Assembly (NCBI GenBank): GCA_934045905.1
Contig: OW203771.1
Span: 20,654,069 to 20,718,068 of the forward strand
Length of the DNA stretch: 64,000 bases
DNA from: Leuctra nigra
Lineage: Eukaryota > Arthropoda > Insecta > Plecoptera > Leuctridae
Reading direction: 5' to 3'
The notes beneath the pieces are model-generated. The model worked only from the letters and a program-made list of their open reading frames with translations. It was not told the origin of the DNA and searched no databases. The first letter of the stretch is position 1; every line of letters begins with the position of its first letter. Both the position numbers and the translations under genes were made by a program. Positions 1 through 11,454 of the stretch are shown here, piece by piece.

Positions 1-100
1 TAACCAATTCGGAAATGGCCTATTTTTTTAAAGGAATTAGTCATTGTTGCTCCGATATGTGTTAAAAGTTGTGTAAATAAACTAAAAAAACTAGTGATAT
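1..100. repeat. Diverged inner end of a foldback-family arm
   Basis: This stretch resembles 46033-46134, the junction between the module arm and the inverted-repeat segment of the 14-kb palindrome, including the run TTTTTTTAAAG and the segment leading to GTGATATCCC. It is cut by the left window edge, so more of the arm probably lies to the left. It is clearly more diverged than the copies near 38 kb and 46-55 kb. Confidence 0.6.
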
Positions 101-499
101 CCCCATAAAAAACACTCCGTGTAAAAATACCAGCCAAGTCTCTTCAACTTAAAAAAAAAATGAAATCTAAAAATTCTACACTGAAAAGTAGTGATATCAA
201 AAAATTAGCCAAGTCAAAACTTTATTTGAAAATCAAAAAATACTTGGCGCATCGTTTTTTTTAGGGCATTATAGGTATACTATGTATATGTATATTTCAT
301 GTAAAATTTATAATTGGCTTATACTTCCAAGCTATTTATGTACACGATGCGCTAAGTATTTTTTGATTTTCAAATAAAGTTTTGACTTGGCTAATTTTTT
401 GATATCACTACTTTTCAGTGTAGAATTTTTAGATTTCATTTTTTTTTTTAAGTTGAAGAGACTTGGCTGGTATTTTTACACGGAGTGTTTTTTATGGGG
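101..499. mobile_element. Foldback-type inverted-repeat element (CACTCCGTG ends)
   Basis: Two arms of about 155 bp (101-255 and 344-499) are near-perfect reverse complements, with outer ends CCCCATAAAAAACACTCCGT and its complement. The arms share ACACTCCGTGTAAAA, CCAAGTCTCTT and GGCGCATCG with the segments at 36948-38072, 46135-46330, 53105-53313 and 54110-55220. There is no coding capacity. It always sits next to the module-arm junction (here 1-100), so it is probably part of that family rather than an independent MITE. No clear target duplication was seen. Confidence 0.8.
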
Positions 500-835
500 T
501 AAGAACAATTTGAACAAACAGGTGGTTATGAATAAAAGATAAACCAGATACAATTTTCAATACTAAAATATTGTAAATATATAAAAAATATAATAGGTAC
601 AATGCATTTTTTTTTAACCACAGCATACTTTATTATTTTAAAGCACCTTTCCAAACATTTGATGGAGTAGGATAAATTGCTATAAAGATTAAAGGTTAGG
701 ATAAAGGTTAGGATAAACCTTTAGATTAGGTTAGGATAAACCTAACCTAATCTTGAATAGTATAAATTTTACTCGTGTGTTTTGGCGTATAGCGAATTGG
801 CTCAGGTGAACTAAGAAGATCCAGTTTCTATTTTT
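500..835. other. AT-rich spacer, no gene seen
   Basis: No coding sequence or known repeat. Positions 690-760 hold a short imperfect repeat of GGTTAGGATAAA and its complement. This is a local inverted repeat and not a telomere array. Confidence 0.5.
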
Positions 836-935
836 CCATCATAACCCATTTTTCATCGTCATCTCCCAATCATAATCCTAAACATTCATCAATTACCATT
901 AGCCTAGTTATAGAACAGTGCGACGTTAAACACTT
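836..935 (+). mobile_element. 3' fragment of a tRNA-derived SINE
   Basis: The stretch matches the 3' half of the SINE at 11181-11454: CATCTCCCAATCAT, an ATTCATC segment, CCATTAGCCT and the terminal AACAGTGCGACGTTAA. The tRNA-like head is missing, as in a 5'-truncated copy. Many substitutions show that it is old. Confidence 0.7.
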
Positions 936-1736
936 CTAATTAATGAATGACATATCGAGCGTGAAGGAATAAAATCTTGATATTTTAATAAAAGTTAAGG
1001 GCAATCGATTGCGTCTTTCGTCATAATAAAATGAACTTTACTTATTTCAGTTGTGAAAATATAATTAGCTTATGTATTTGCACTTACTTTTGTAATACTG
1101 AAACATTTCCCATCGCAACTCTTTTCTAGTAGATAGATGAAGGTCAATTAAAGAAAATAGATGATTCACAAAGTTCAATACTCTAGGACAAAAGGCCACT
1201 GGCAAGGGCCAAAGTAGCGCAGATTCTCCTTTCGACGCGTCTTCTCTTCGGTCTCGTAAGTTATTTACACGACACTTGATCCCAATCTCGTGTTTTCCTG
1301 GAGGAACTGGGCTTCCTGCTACGTCGTGGGGAGGGGGGGGGGTCAAACATGGCCCAGCACCTAGCGTCTGTAGAGAAGAAAAACAAACCGCGCGATACTT
1401 CATTTCTGTGTAGGAATTATATTCCTGTTGTTGTTGGGAATTGTTGTCTGGAAAAGAAAGTCGAAATAGTTTTCATGTTGGGTATTTTGATAGAGACCGA
1501 TAATGTTTGCTGAAGCGTATTCATTTCAATGCTTTAAATATCTAAGTTCCATTGAACTCAGTTTTAGATTTGAGCTCGGGCTATCATTGGGTTTTTATCA
1601 TGTTTTCCGGGAATTTTCATGAGGTATGAGGCATGCAGAATTACATGTTCTTAGGGCCAGTATTTAATAAATAATAATAAATATCGCGACCCTGCTTCCA
1701 ACTATTGTCTATTTAACTATGTAATACGCTGCTAAA
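936..1736. other. No recognisable gene
   Basis: AT-rich spacer. A short G-rich tract lies near 1329-1342. The open frame on the - strand at 1065-1403 resembles no known protein and includes translated low-complexity sequence, so I do not call it a gene. Confidence 0.5.
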
Positions 1737-1838
1737 TTTTAAACAGTTGATTAGGACTATAATGCCATTGCCACAGCCAATGACATTCCTTGAATGACCG
1801 TTTAGACTTAACTACTGGTTTTATCAGTGTAACTGAAA
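1737..1838 (+). repeat. Dispersed repeat family A, copy 1
   Basis: Shares AAACAGTTGATTAGGACTAT, a CCACAGCCAATGACATTCCT segment and TTAACTACTGGTTT with 12808-12912 (reverse orientation) and 27812-27930. The copy at 27.8 kb is bounded by inverted GGCCGGTCTTTCAAT ends, so the family is probably a small non-coding DNA transposon. Neither the superfamily nor a target duplication could be read here. Confidence 0.65.
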
Positions 1839-2519
1839 AACTGACCTTAACCTATTTTATGCATACGATCTGGCCAAGTTGGCTACATCACATCTAGCAA
1901 TCAATTCCAAGTGTTTTGATTGTTATATAAAACGAATTCTTTTGTGGGAGTTAAAATTGCACTTTTTATTTTTGTAAGTCGTTTTAAGTTCAGCGTCGCT
2001 GTGGCAATATTTGTGAAGATTGTCCAAAGTAGGCAAAGTAGACTACATAAAATGTATTCTGTATGTATGTAATGTAATGTATTTTTGTATGTTAAAAAAT
2101 ATAATAAAATACAGTTTTATTTAATTTAGACGTATTAAGTACTCTAATTAAGGTAAAATGTGCACTTCAAAGCAATAAATCTCACGAATCTTACATTTAC
2201 AATACCATCAAGCACGCTGTAATTTTATGTTCTGTATCAATCGTGATGATGTTAATCCCTTTTTATCTTATTAGCATTTATTTATTTACAATAGTAATTT
2301 ATATTTAATTTTCCTTCACGAGGAGCATTTGAATGAAGAGGTAGACATATTAAACATGCACTCGAAAGTTTGTGAAGTCTTTGAAAGAGGTAACTGCATT
2401 GGAAGTTACCAACAGCTGCATTGAGCGTCATACTTGTGCATTCAGGCGGCATTTGCATTGGAAGCAGGAAATTACTGCTATTCATTCTTTTATTTCTTAG
2501 CGTACGTAATGTGAACGTA

Positions 2520-3210
2520 TTACTTAGATTAAATTAAAATTCCACCAGATGTCGTCATGTGTGATCTAGAATGAGATTTCTTCAAATATTAGATATTTTG
2601 CATGTACTTGGATACAATTTTGAAGTCATACATTTGCTGTAGTATTATTTTACTTCTTCAAATATTAGACTATTTTGCACGTACTTGGATACAATTGTAG
2701 TCACATTTGTGGTACATAATATCATTGTTTAACTTCGTACTACACCACCTTGCATATTCCTAGATAAAATAAAATTAATCCCGCCGTATGCCACCATTTG
2801 TAATAATGAACGTAATGAAACGACTTCAATGTTTTACTTCAAATAGTTTACGCATTTTGTACGTACTTAGATTTAATTATATAACCTCATATAACATGAG
2901 GCACAACCATAGTTTGTTCTTAGATAAAATAAAAATTAATCCAGCTGGATGCGACCATTTGTAGTCTATAACGAGTCAAACACTCTTCATTATTTTAAAT
3001 GAAATAAATATGAAATATGTTTAAATTATATAAATAATTATCTCCAATAATTATATATATTTTTCTCTTACATAATTAACTTTGATAACAACGGTTAGTA
3101 CCTCGTTTTATTGTTTATATTTATTTTCACACTTCACTGCATTTATAATTATAACTAATCCCACCAGATGCCACCATCTGCAATACTGAACAAAATGAAA
3201 CTATTCATGC
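2520..3210. repeat. Degenerate tandem repeat region
   Basis: Phrases recur at irregular spacing: CTTCAAATATTAGA with GTACTTGGATACAATT at 2579-2620 and 2656-2695, a related TTTGTACGTACTTAGAT near 2857, and CCACCATTTGTAATA-like phrases near 2790, 2955 and 3170. The copies look like decayed units of roughly 150-230 bp. No coding frame is maintained. Confidence 0.6.
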
Positions 3211-4303
3211 TCTGTATCCTAATTGACTGTGGCTTCAACATCGAATGAAATATGCTGAATGGATATATTTTTATATACAGACGTCACGAACAAAACGCGA
3301 AATGATATACGGGGTTCTGTACAATATTGATGTCTGAATAATATTGCGCTGTAGATAATAAATATCCAATGGCTTTCAGACAAATCCTTTTTATCTCTAA
3401 ATACCATAAACTCCATTCCAGTCATGATTGATTGAAAAAAACAACTCGGAACTCTTTCTTCCCGTGTCTCAAATCGATTCTCATACCACATCGATCTTTT
3501 TTCCCCGGGACTGCAATTCCGTTGCACTGATTTCAGTATTACTTCTGATCTCTAATCCCGTGTGTTCTTCGCACTCATCTCGTTCTTCCCCTGTATCTCT
3601 GCGATCTTCCCCATGCCCGATGCACGTGAGTGATCGTTATTCCCGTGAGACGGCGATCTGAGAAGTGACTGTGCGCGTTCTTCGCCGGCACGTCGCGGCT
3701 ATTAGGCACGATGATGAATCGGCGGGAAGGAAACTGCCTGACGGGCAATCAACGGGAACGCGGAGAAAACATTTCTTATGTTGCTGTGCCGACGATTCCA
3801 CTTCGTTCAGGCGATACATGAGAGAGACGGGGATTGTTTTTTGGAATAGAAATAAGAACGAACGGGTGATCATTTTGCAAATGGAGTGTTTTTAGATTTT
3901 TATTTCTGTAGATTTATTCACTTAATCTAGGTTGTTTTTCAGGAAGTTCAATTATGTAAATTTTAGCGATCGGCATTGATTTCGATGGAGCGTAGCTTGA
4001 TCTGAAATTGAGAGATAGTTATTATTTATCTTCAAAATTTTAGGTGACACAAATGTACAAATACAGCGTATAATTCTTGTCTATTGAAATGCGGTCACTA
4101 ACACATGTCGATTTTAGTGAAAATTAGAGTAAACGTGAGAAAACTAAATCAAATCGAACGCATATCAAGGTTGTTCAAAGTATTTTATTTTATATTTTAT
4201 CTTCAATCGACACATTTTTTTTAATGTGAAATATGGTTTTTACTGATTCCCTCAGTTAGGTGAATGTTAATAAATACCAACTGCAATGTGAAAAGATTTT
4301 CCT
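3211..4303. other. Spacer with a CpG-richer block, no gene recognised
   Basis: 3470-3850 is richer in GC and CpG than its surroundings, and both strands carry short open frames (76-102 residues) with no recognisable domain. It could be a promoter or an untranslated exon, but nothing in the sequence confirms this. The rest is AT-rich. Confidence 0.35.
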
Positions 4304-4385
4304 CGAGTGGGACTCGAACCCACGAAATCAATATAAATCATATAAATCAATATATACTAATTAATGCCACACGTACTAGAGTACA
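4304..4385 (-). repeat. Possible tRNA-like relic
   Basis: On the - strand a good B-box-like segment, GTGGGTTCGAGTCCCAC, is preceded by a poor A-box-like TGGCATTAATTAG. The sequence between them is AT-rich and does not fold as a tRNA. It may be a decayed tRNA-derived SINE head. It is not a functional tRNA. Confidence 0.3.
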
Positions 4386-4727
4386 TTATGACCTCTGATA
4401 CAAACTTACAGAGTGTAATACGAATATTTTACGTAATACGATAGATTTCTTCGAGGTAGTTACATAATCTACTTTGGGGGCTTATTTCGTAATTAGTGGG
4501 TTTAAATGTGCGTCCACTCTTTGATTTTTAAAAAATTCTACGAGTGTGAAGAAAAATCTTGAAAAACACTTTTGAAGAACCCCATTAGCTTACCGAGGCC
4601 TCAAGAGAAAACATTAATTGAATGATATAAAATGAACTTATCAGGATATAATACAATAATCTACTTGCAGAAATGTTGGTTGCAAGCGCGACCGATTTTA
4701 CTGCATTTTGTAGACACTTTTTTAATA

Positions 4728-5014
4728 CGATTGGAGACAAAATGGGTTGTCGAAATTATTTGAAATTTTTATCGTGATTAGATAAAAGACAAACTTAGGG
4801 TTATCCCTTGGTACATTTTTAATTTTTAGTTTCGTTAATTAGTAATAATTTGTGGATTTTTTCTGTGAAAAATTAGCTATTTTCTTGTCTCCCTGGGCGC
4901 CGTATAAAATTTAATTTTAAAAAATGTGCCAAGTGATAACCCTAAGTTTGCCTTTCATCTAATCATGATTAAACTTTGAGATCAATTGGTTAACGGGTTT
5001 GGTCTCCAATCGTA
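4728..5014. mobile_element. Inverted-repeat MITE-like element
   Basis: The ends ATACGATTGGAGACAAA and GGTCTCCAATCGTAT are reverse complements. A second inner pair (AGACAAACTTAGGGTTATC with a complement near 4933-4960) extends the arms. No open frame of note. No target duplication could be fixed. Confidence 0.65.
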
Positions 5015-5099
5015 TCGGAAATTTCATAATTTTGAGCGGTTTGTTGAATAACCGGCGCCTAAACAAGACAGCAAGTAAAAATAAAAACGTGCTACTTAA

Positions 5100-5604
5100 G
5101 GCTAGGCCACAATTGTCGTAATGCATAATGTTTAATGATTAGTGTTTAATGTGTAATGTCTAAGAGAAATGGATTATAGGGTTTATGTGATAAGGGCCAC
5201 AATATGTTATCGTGATTAGTGTTTAGTCACAGTGGTATAAGAATGTAATAAAATTCATTTCTTACAACAAAACCTTACGACAAGCCAATCAGAATAGACT
5301 TACAACTACTGCTGCGCGCCGTGGAGAAACTCAGAACTTGTAATTACAGTTAAAATTGCAGATAAGTGGCAGATTAATAATAAACTATATGAAATAAGTA
5401 TCTAAAGAACTTTCATAGCAGATTTTTGTTTCAAATGAAGGCTTTAAAACTTCAGGAGGTTCTGGAAATTACATGCATTTTGTAGTACTACTAGCGCTCC
5501 TGCAGTTGAAATAAGACCCTATTGTGGCCCTCCTTACGCATTAGACATTAAGCACTAAACACTAAACCTTAAACATTAAGCATTACGACAATTGTGGCCT
5601 AGCC
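5100..5604. mobile_element. TTAA-flanked MITE (piggyBac-type insertion)
   Basis: The 505-bp element has long inverted ends starting GGCTAGGCCACAATTGTCGT. The right arm repeats the same sequence in reverse and includes the phrases CATTAAGCACTAAACACTAA and GGGCCACAAT. TTAA lies directly outside both ends (5096-5099 and 5605-5608), which is the target site of piggyBac-like transposases. It encodes nothing, so it would need a transposase from elsewhere. The superfamily is inferred from the target site only. Confidence 0.75.
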
Positions 5605-5608
5605 TTAA

Positions 5609-7215
5609 TGTACAATAAGACTTATCATGTGAACATCCTATCAAAGTTACACCCACTTATGAAACAATTTTTCTCTCTTCATTTTCTAAAACGGCCGATC
5701 GCTAGTATCACCTTAATTTAAGTTTATTAAAACCCGTGCTGTTCCAATCGGATTCAGCCAACCAAACACAGGTCCAAATACTCATTATTTCTATCCGCAT
5801 CTAGCAGAAAACTCATATAAATCTCTTTCACTATCTCTCTTTCCATTCTCTCTGCGCTTCAGGAATAATATTATCCTTTCATTATGGACGTTGAAGACGG
5901 ACTTAATGACTTTTGTAATTAAGTGCAGACTTACCTGAGGTAGATGTATTACGTTTTAGCGAATCGTGATTCGTATCCTGATTATTATTTCCGAGCGTCT
6001 GAACCGATCCGAGTGACTTGCAGAGTAAGCGTTGCGGATTAGACTCTCTTCGATAATCCGCATTTAATAGAGATTTAGAAAGATTTGGAAAGCAACTGGA
6101 CTTATTGGAAATGTACGACTAATGGATATAGAATTTAATTAAATATGTCCCTTGTGGCCCTGTTCTCTTTTAGAATATTTGCAACTCCAGTGGTTTCTTT
6201 AATTCTTGAGATTCTACCGATCACTTGATACTAATTGATTATTTTTACAAGTTGGACTCACAAATAATTGAAAATAAAGTTCTTCATTATGCGGTAGTTT
6301 AGGCAAACTATGATGGTTGTACCATGTTGTACTTTGCTACAGATCTCAAAAAATTGTGCGCCTTTCAATTTTAATTTCCGTTTTTTTTAATATTGTCTCT
6401 AAACTAAGATTGCAAAATGTATTATATTTTCTTTCTTTCGGACTTGGCAAGTCGATTCTTGTATGTAAAAATGCATTGTGACCTTATATTAGATACCATG
6501 GTATTGATGAAATAAAATAAAATACAAAACAAATCTTTTTGACAATTGGATGTTTCTTAATTTTTGCATATCTGTTTGTTCGATTTAATTCATAATTGAT
6601 TTGTACGCCCTACAATGCGTTTGAGTCCTTGACTATAAATAGCAACACAGATCAGTAAAGCACACAGAGATATGAGCACAATGCTTTCGAGCCACGTTTT
6701 CCTTGTTCAACTAAGTTTCTATGTGCTGACGACATTTTGTCTGACAACATGACCTTGAGCGCTATCTCAGCTGCCACAGCCGTGTTTAATGGAGCAATTA
6801 TATAATTTTCATTGGCTCATTAAAGAGTTTGCAACGGGATTTCATCGCATCTCCCTTTCTAGAGGCGAGGGCGGATGAAGTTTCGTACTTTTCGAAACTG
6901 CGCATAACTGCCTTACTTACATTCTACTGTACATTCGCTACTCTTACTTGCTTCAATATTTGTGTGTTCTTGTTCGACTTTGTGTATGTTAATCGATAAA
7001 CGAAATACAGCCGAATACATTAGACATCGTGTTAATTTTATCTTATATTGTATATTTTCATAAAAATATACGAAAAAAACAATGTTACTAATTTTGTCTC
7101 CAAACTTATAAGATGACTTACATCCACACAAACTTACCACCTCAATTTATTGGAGATGTAGCATTGTTAAGCGAGCGTTACTACTTGACTCTTATTCTAT
7201 ACTTTCCATGTTTAT
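5609..7215. other. No recognisable gene
   Basis: AT-rich non-coding sequence. 6740-6900 is somewhat less AT-rich, but no domain, splice-consistent exon or repeat match was found. Confidence 0.5.
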
Positions 7216-7605
7216 TGTTTGTTTTTGAAGATACTGTCCAGGTCACACCGTTCAACCAATCTATCTAAAATTTTGCACACACTTTAATGTCATAAGAGCG
7301 GTCACGTGTGATACTGTGATTGGTTGAAAATTAAAAATGGAACCGTTTGACCAATTAATTTAAAACTCTGTATGTCATTGGAACCAACTCTTAGGTGTTT
7401 TTGACCATATTTAGACAATCAAATCTGTGGAGGCGTTCAGTAATTATTGTCATTTTATGGACTTGTGCTTGTTTTGTAACATTGTCAAATGTATTCAAAG
7501 AAATGCCAGTAAAATATCTCTGCCAGAGCACACGTTTCACACAAATATTAATTATGCAATACGAAGGATCGCTTATCAACGCGTTACACAGAGCGTTTTC
7601 CTTGT
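7216..7605 (-). mobile_element. GAGCGAGC-family element, degenerate copy
   Basis: This copy is reverse oriented and ends with the family head TATCAACGCGTTACACAGAG near 7575-7600. Its body contains the family phrases for 'ttcaaccaatcta...aaattttgcacacac' and 'gaccaattaatttaaaact', which resemble the body of 8291-9230. It is shorter and more diverged than that copy. Open frames crossing the head give recurrent pseudo-peptides and are not genes. Confidence 0.6.
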
Positions 7606-8290
7606 ATCCTCGCAAGATCATAGTGCCATTACCATAAGAATATTACTGAGATTTTGTTTGCCACCAGTCATCAGCATTAGCAAGTCGTCAAGCTCGCGCT
7701 TAAGTGCCTGCCAACACTATTTACGTAGATGCTCATGGGACTTAACGAAACCAGACGACTTGCTGGAGGCATAATCACTATTGCCGCAACGAACTTCAAC
7801 CAACATACAAGCTATTTTAATAATAATTTATGTTAATTTCTCCTGCCAGAATCTTGGGAATAGCATAGCGTTATGAGAGTTTCATTGGCTGTTACCGCAC
7901 TGGCTTCTGGGTAGAATCCCGAATCGTAACTGTGAAATGAGATTCTTCGTTGCTCTGATTATTTAATGCTTACAGTTTTATGTTGGTTTTCAAAGAGGTC
8001 ACAAGAGGAATGGTTCGGTTCGTCTGCTCATTATTAGCAGAAGAAAATGGACAAGTTGTATTTTGCATAACAATGCGAGCATCTGAGATCATAGTTAGGT
8101 AGAACATTGTTTGCATTCGTAACGAACTGTGCATGTAGTTCTGAACATGGATTACACTTCTTCTGTGGCATTGATTGGCTTGAGCTTTGTAAGGATGTAC
8201 ACGGGTTACCTTTATTAAAGTCGTCTTTAAAACTTATCTCTGATTGCGCCTTGGATTGTAAGGAAGTAAAATATAGTGTGCTATGTATTC
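7606..8290. other. Spacer, no gene seen
   Basis: No repeat or coding evidence stands out. It lies between two members of the GAGCGAGC family. Confidence 0.4.
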
Positions 8291-9230
8291 TAACTAGGAA
8301 AACGCTCTGTGTAACGCGTTGATGAGCGAGCACGGACACGCGCAACACCTCGAACCGAAATTATGTCTATCGAAAATATCATTAAAAGCCAATAATTCTT
8401 GAAATTCGTCTGACTTGTAGCTATAAAAATCTCCAAATATTCCTGAAGTATTAGTCCCAATAACCATGCAAAGGTTTAAGTTGATCGATTGAACCTTTAT
8501 GATTAAAATAATGTTCCTTGTTAATATTCAAAAATCATAGGATCTATATAAAAAAATATACCTGGGACCACTCATATGATAAAAGTGTGTGTACTTACAC
8601 AATATTAGATCGATCTGTTGAACGGTCATATCAGTTTCAGACGTTTGAAAGTTGCTCTAACTACCTTGGAACTATAAATAGTCGAAGTAGCCGTGATCAA
8701 CATTTTTGAGTAATTTGACAGCCAACACGCAAAATGTCCGTAAAATGTCAATAACGTTTGGATTTAAACACAGATAAGTCTGAAAATGTACAAATATACA
8801 GATAATGTTGGTACCAATGACCACGTGAAGTTTTAAGTTGATCGCTCAATCGGTTCTAGTTTAAATTTCAAAAATCATATGAAAGATTTTTTTTAAATTT
8901 TAACCAATGGGAGGATTTGGCTAAAAAATTTTATGATTGGGTACAATGTTGGTTGCAATGACTTTGCTAAATTTCGAATTGATCGGAGCAACCAATCGAA
9001 AGATAATTTTTTTTAAACTTGAACCAATCACAGGAGCCCGTTCAAAAACGATCCCAGGGACCGCATAGATTACGTTAGCATATGTGCAAAGTTTCAGATC
9101 GATTGAATGTGCGGTTTAACTTGGGCTGTGCGGACAAAAAAACAAAAAAACAAAAAAACAAACAAAAAAAAAAAATACACACAGAGAAAGTGCCATAAGA
9201 GTACCGTGGTGACGCTCGCTACGCTCGCTC
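8291..9230 (+). mobile_element. GAGCGAGC-family element, tandem copy 1
   Basis: The head is CTAGGAAAACGCTCTGTGTA followed by ACGCGTTGATGAGCGAGC, and the tail is GTGACGCTCGCTACGCTCGC. The body holds several diverged modules, each with a phrase like AAGTTGATCGATTGAACC or AATTGATCGGAGCAACCAAT preceded by 'ttggt...caatgac'. An A-rich stretch (9137-9175) precedes the tail. No protein is encoded. The head and tail share GAGCGAGC in opposite orientation, so they may form short inverted ends. I cannot assign a superfamily. Confidence 0.75.
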
Positions 9231-9240
9231 AATTAGCTCC

Positions 9241-10280
9241 TACTAGGAAAACGCTCTGTGTAACGCGTTGATGAGCGAGCACGGAAACGCGCAACACCTT
9301 GAACCGAAATTCTGTCTTTCGAATTCGAAAATGTCATTAAAAGCCAATAATTTTTGAATTTCGTCACAGACTTGTATAAAAATATCCAAAAACTCCTTAA
9401 ATATTGGTCCAAATAACTATGCAAAGTTTCAAGTTGATCGATTGAACCTTTTGATTGAACGGTTCCGTGTTAATTTTCAAAAATCACAGGATCTCCTTCA
9501 AAAAATATACATGGGACCACTCATATGATATAAGTGTGTCTACAGCTTTGGAATAGTATGTCGATCATCCCTACGCTTATACCATCCCGCCATACAACGG
9601 AGCGCTGGTATACCACTGTACGATCTCTGTTGTATGGCGGGATGGTATAAGCGTAGGGATGATCGACATACATTTCCAAAGCCATACACAATATCAAATC
9701 GAGTGTTGAACGGTCATTATTAGTTTCATTGCGTTTGAAAGTTTCTGCTCTAACTACCTTGCCTTGAACTGAAGATTCGAAGTCGCCGTGAATTTGACAG
9801 CCAACACGCAAAATGTCCCTAAAATTACAAAAACTTTTGAAAATAACGACAGATTAGACTGAAAATTGGCAAAAATACCTTAAATGTTGGTACCAATGAC
9901 CATGCGAAGTTTTTAGTTGGTCGGTCAATCGGTTCTAGTTTAAATGTCAAAAATCACAGGAAAAATGGTTTCAAATTTTAACCAATGGGATAATTTGGCT
10001 GAAACTTTGTATGATTGGGTAAAATATTGGTTGCAATGACTTAGCTAAATTTCAAATTGATCGGAGCAACCAATCGAAAGATATTTTTTTAAAACTTGAA
10101 CCAATCACAGGAGCCCGTTCAAAAACGATCCCAGGGACCGCATAGATTACGTTAGCATATGTGCAAAGTTTCAGATCGATTGGTTGTGCGGTTTAACCTG
10201 GGCTGTGCGGACAAAAAAAAAAAAAAACACACAGAGAAAGTGCCATAAGAGTACCGTGGTGACGCTCGCTACGCTCGCTC
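9241..10280 (+). mobile_element. GAGCGAGC-family element, tandem copy 2
   Basis: The copy has the same head, modules and tail as 8291-9230 and lies head-to-tail with it, only 10 bp apart. It differs mainly by a palindromic insertion at 9544-9682. The two copies remain very similar around heads, tails and module cores, which suggests a fairly recent tandem duplication or a double insertion. Confidence 0.75.
9544..9682. repeat. Hairpin insertion inside the GAGCGAGC element
   Basis: Arms 9544-9598 and 9629-9682 are near-perfect complements (CCCTACGCTTATACCATCCC pairs with its complement). A loop of about 30 bp holds a second partial repeat of GGTATACCA type. The matching region of the neighbouring copy lacks most of it, so it looks like an insertion or local foldback event. 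Confidence 0.75.
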
Positions 10281-10559
10281 AACAAAATCGTTAAATATTT
10301 AAAAGTATAGGTCCCGTATAAATTTGTTATTTTCTATGTTCTTCGAACTATGTTATTTTTTTGCGTTCAGTTGAGAATAAACATCTCCTGCCATGATTTA
10401 ATTTGTTAAACTATGTATTGATCTTGCAGAGTTTTAATTTAAAAATAGGATCCTTACAATTCTGGCAGTATTTAATGCACTATAGTTGGTAGTTATTAAA
10501 TCCTTAAAAATGTTTTTGGAAAATCAGGGAAAATATGGTGAAATCGGTGAGACAAATCT

Positions 10560-10830
10560 GATTCAGTTACGAACATTGACTATTGCCAAGCTTTCCAAAG
10601 TTCAGCACCAGAAAGCTCTCGTGCCTGTGGTCGCCATTATCCAATAATAAGACGCGAGTCGCCAAGTGTTTCGAACTCTGCTCCCGTAACGTAGACCGCT
10701 AACGCACTCGGCACGGTCAAGGGTCGCAGTTCGCATCCCCCTAAGTGACGGCGGGTCAGTCAGAACGCCGGGCCACGCGCCGTCGAGCGTGACCTTTGAC
10801 ATGTTGCCGGACGTGCAACTTGGCGCGACT
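10560..10830 (+). repeat. GC-rich block, possible old tRNA-derived SINE head
   Basis: 10690-10745 contains CGCTAACGCACTCGGC followed by GGTCGCAGTTCGCATCCC, spaced like the A and B boxes of tRNA-derived SINEs, though both boxes deviate from consensus. The block is much more GC-rich than its flanks. The - strand open frame at 10602-10802 is probably incidental. Confidence 0.35.
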
Positions 10831-11180
10831 CCCTGGATGTTTGGACCTCGTGACGGGGACGTATGTTTGACGACGTACTTGAGGTGAATCTATGACGCAT
10901 GATACGCAAGTGCGTCATAATATAGCGTGTGTTTTATGAAGTAGGTGACATGTTGTTGGTGGATTAACAACTTTGACATGATGGGACATTTCGTATATAA
11001 CAGGAAATTATCATTTTGTAAATTTTCTTCTACAATTGCATTTAATTTGGTTTTGAAAACAGACAAAACAGAATATCTGCCTGCCATCCGTTATTTAATA
11101 AGTGCGCCACTCAAAACACATAGCATGAATCTATGGATTGTGTGTGTTTTTGCATGACAGGTCAACTAAGTAACGGAACA
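10831..11180. other. Spacer, no gene seen
   Basis: AT-rich sequence between the GC-rich block and the SINE. Short open frames on both strands have no recognisable content. Confidence 0.4.
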
Positions 11181-11454
11181 GGTTGGCTGAGTGGTAACGC
11201 TCTGAGCTTGTATTCTGGAGGCCCGGGTTCGATTCCCGCAACCGTCCTTCCTGACAGGGTTTTTTTCGTGGTATTACCTCAGCCGACAGGCAAATGCTGG
11301 GAAGGTACCCTACTAATAGGCCACGACCGCTTCCGTCCCACCTTCCATCCTTACCTACTCCTCTCCATCATCTCCCAATCATCATCATAATCATTCATCC
11401 GTCGCCATTAGCCTCGCTGCAGAACAGTGCGACGTTAAGCCCCAGACAAAAAAC
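11181..11454 (+). mobile_element. Full-length tRNA-derived SINE
   Basis: The head has a good pol III A box (TTGGCTGAGTGGTAACG, about 11183-11199) and B box (GGGTTCGATTCCCG, about 11225-11238) spaced as in a Leu/Ser-like tRNA. A conserved body follows, with CTTCCGTCCCACCTTCC and a CATCATC-rich segment, then the tail AACAGTGCGACGTTAAGCCC and a short A-rich end. It encodes no protein and would depend on a partner LINE. A truncated copy of the same tail lies at 836-935. No clear target duplication was found. Confidence 0.85.

Noticed and set aside
690..760. Insect telomere repeat TTAGG
   Set aside because: Only a few scattered TTAGG words occur inside a short AGGTTAGGATAAA inverted repeat. There is no array.
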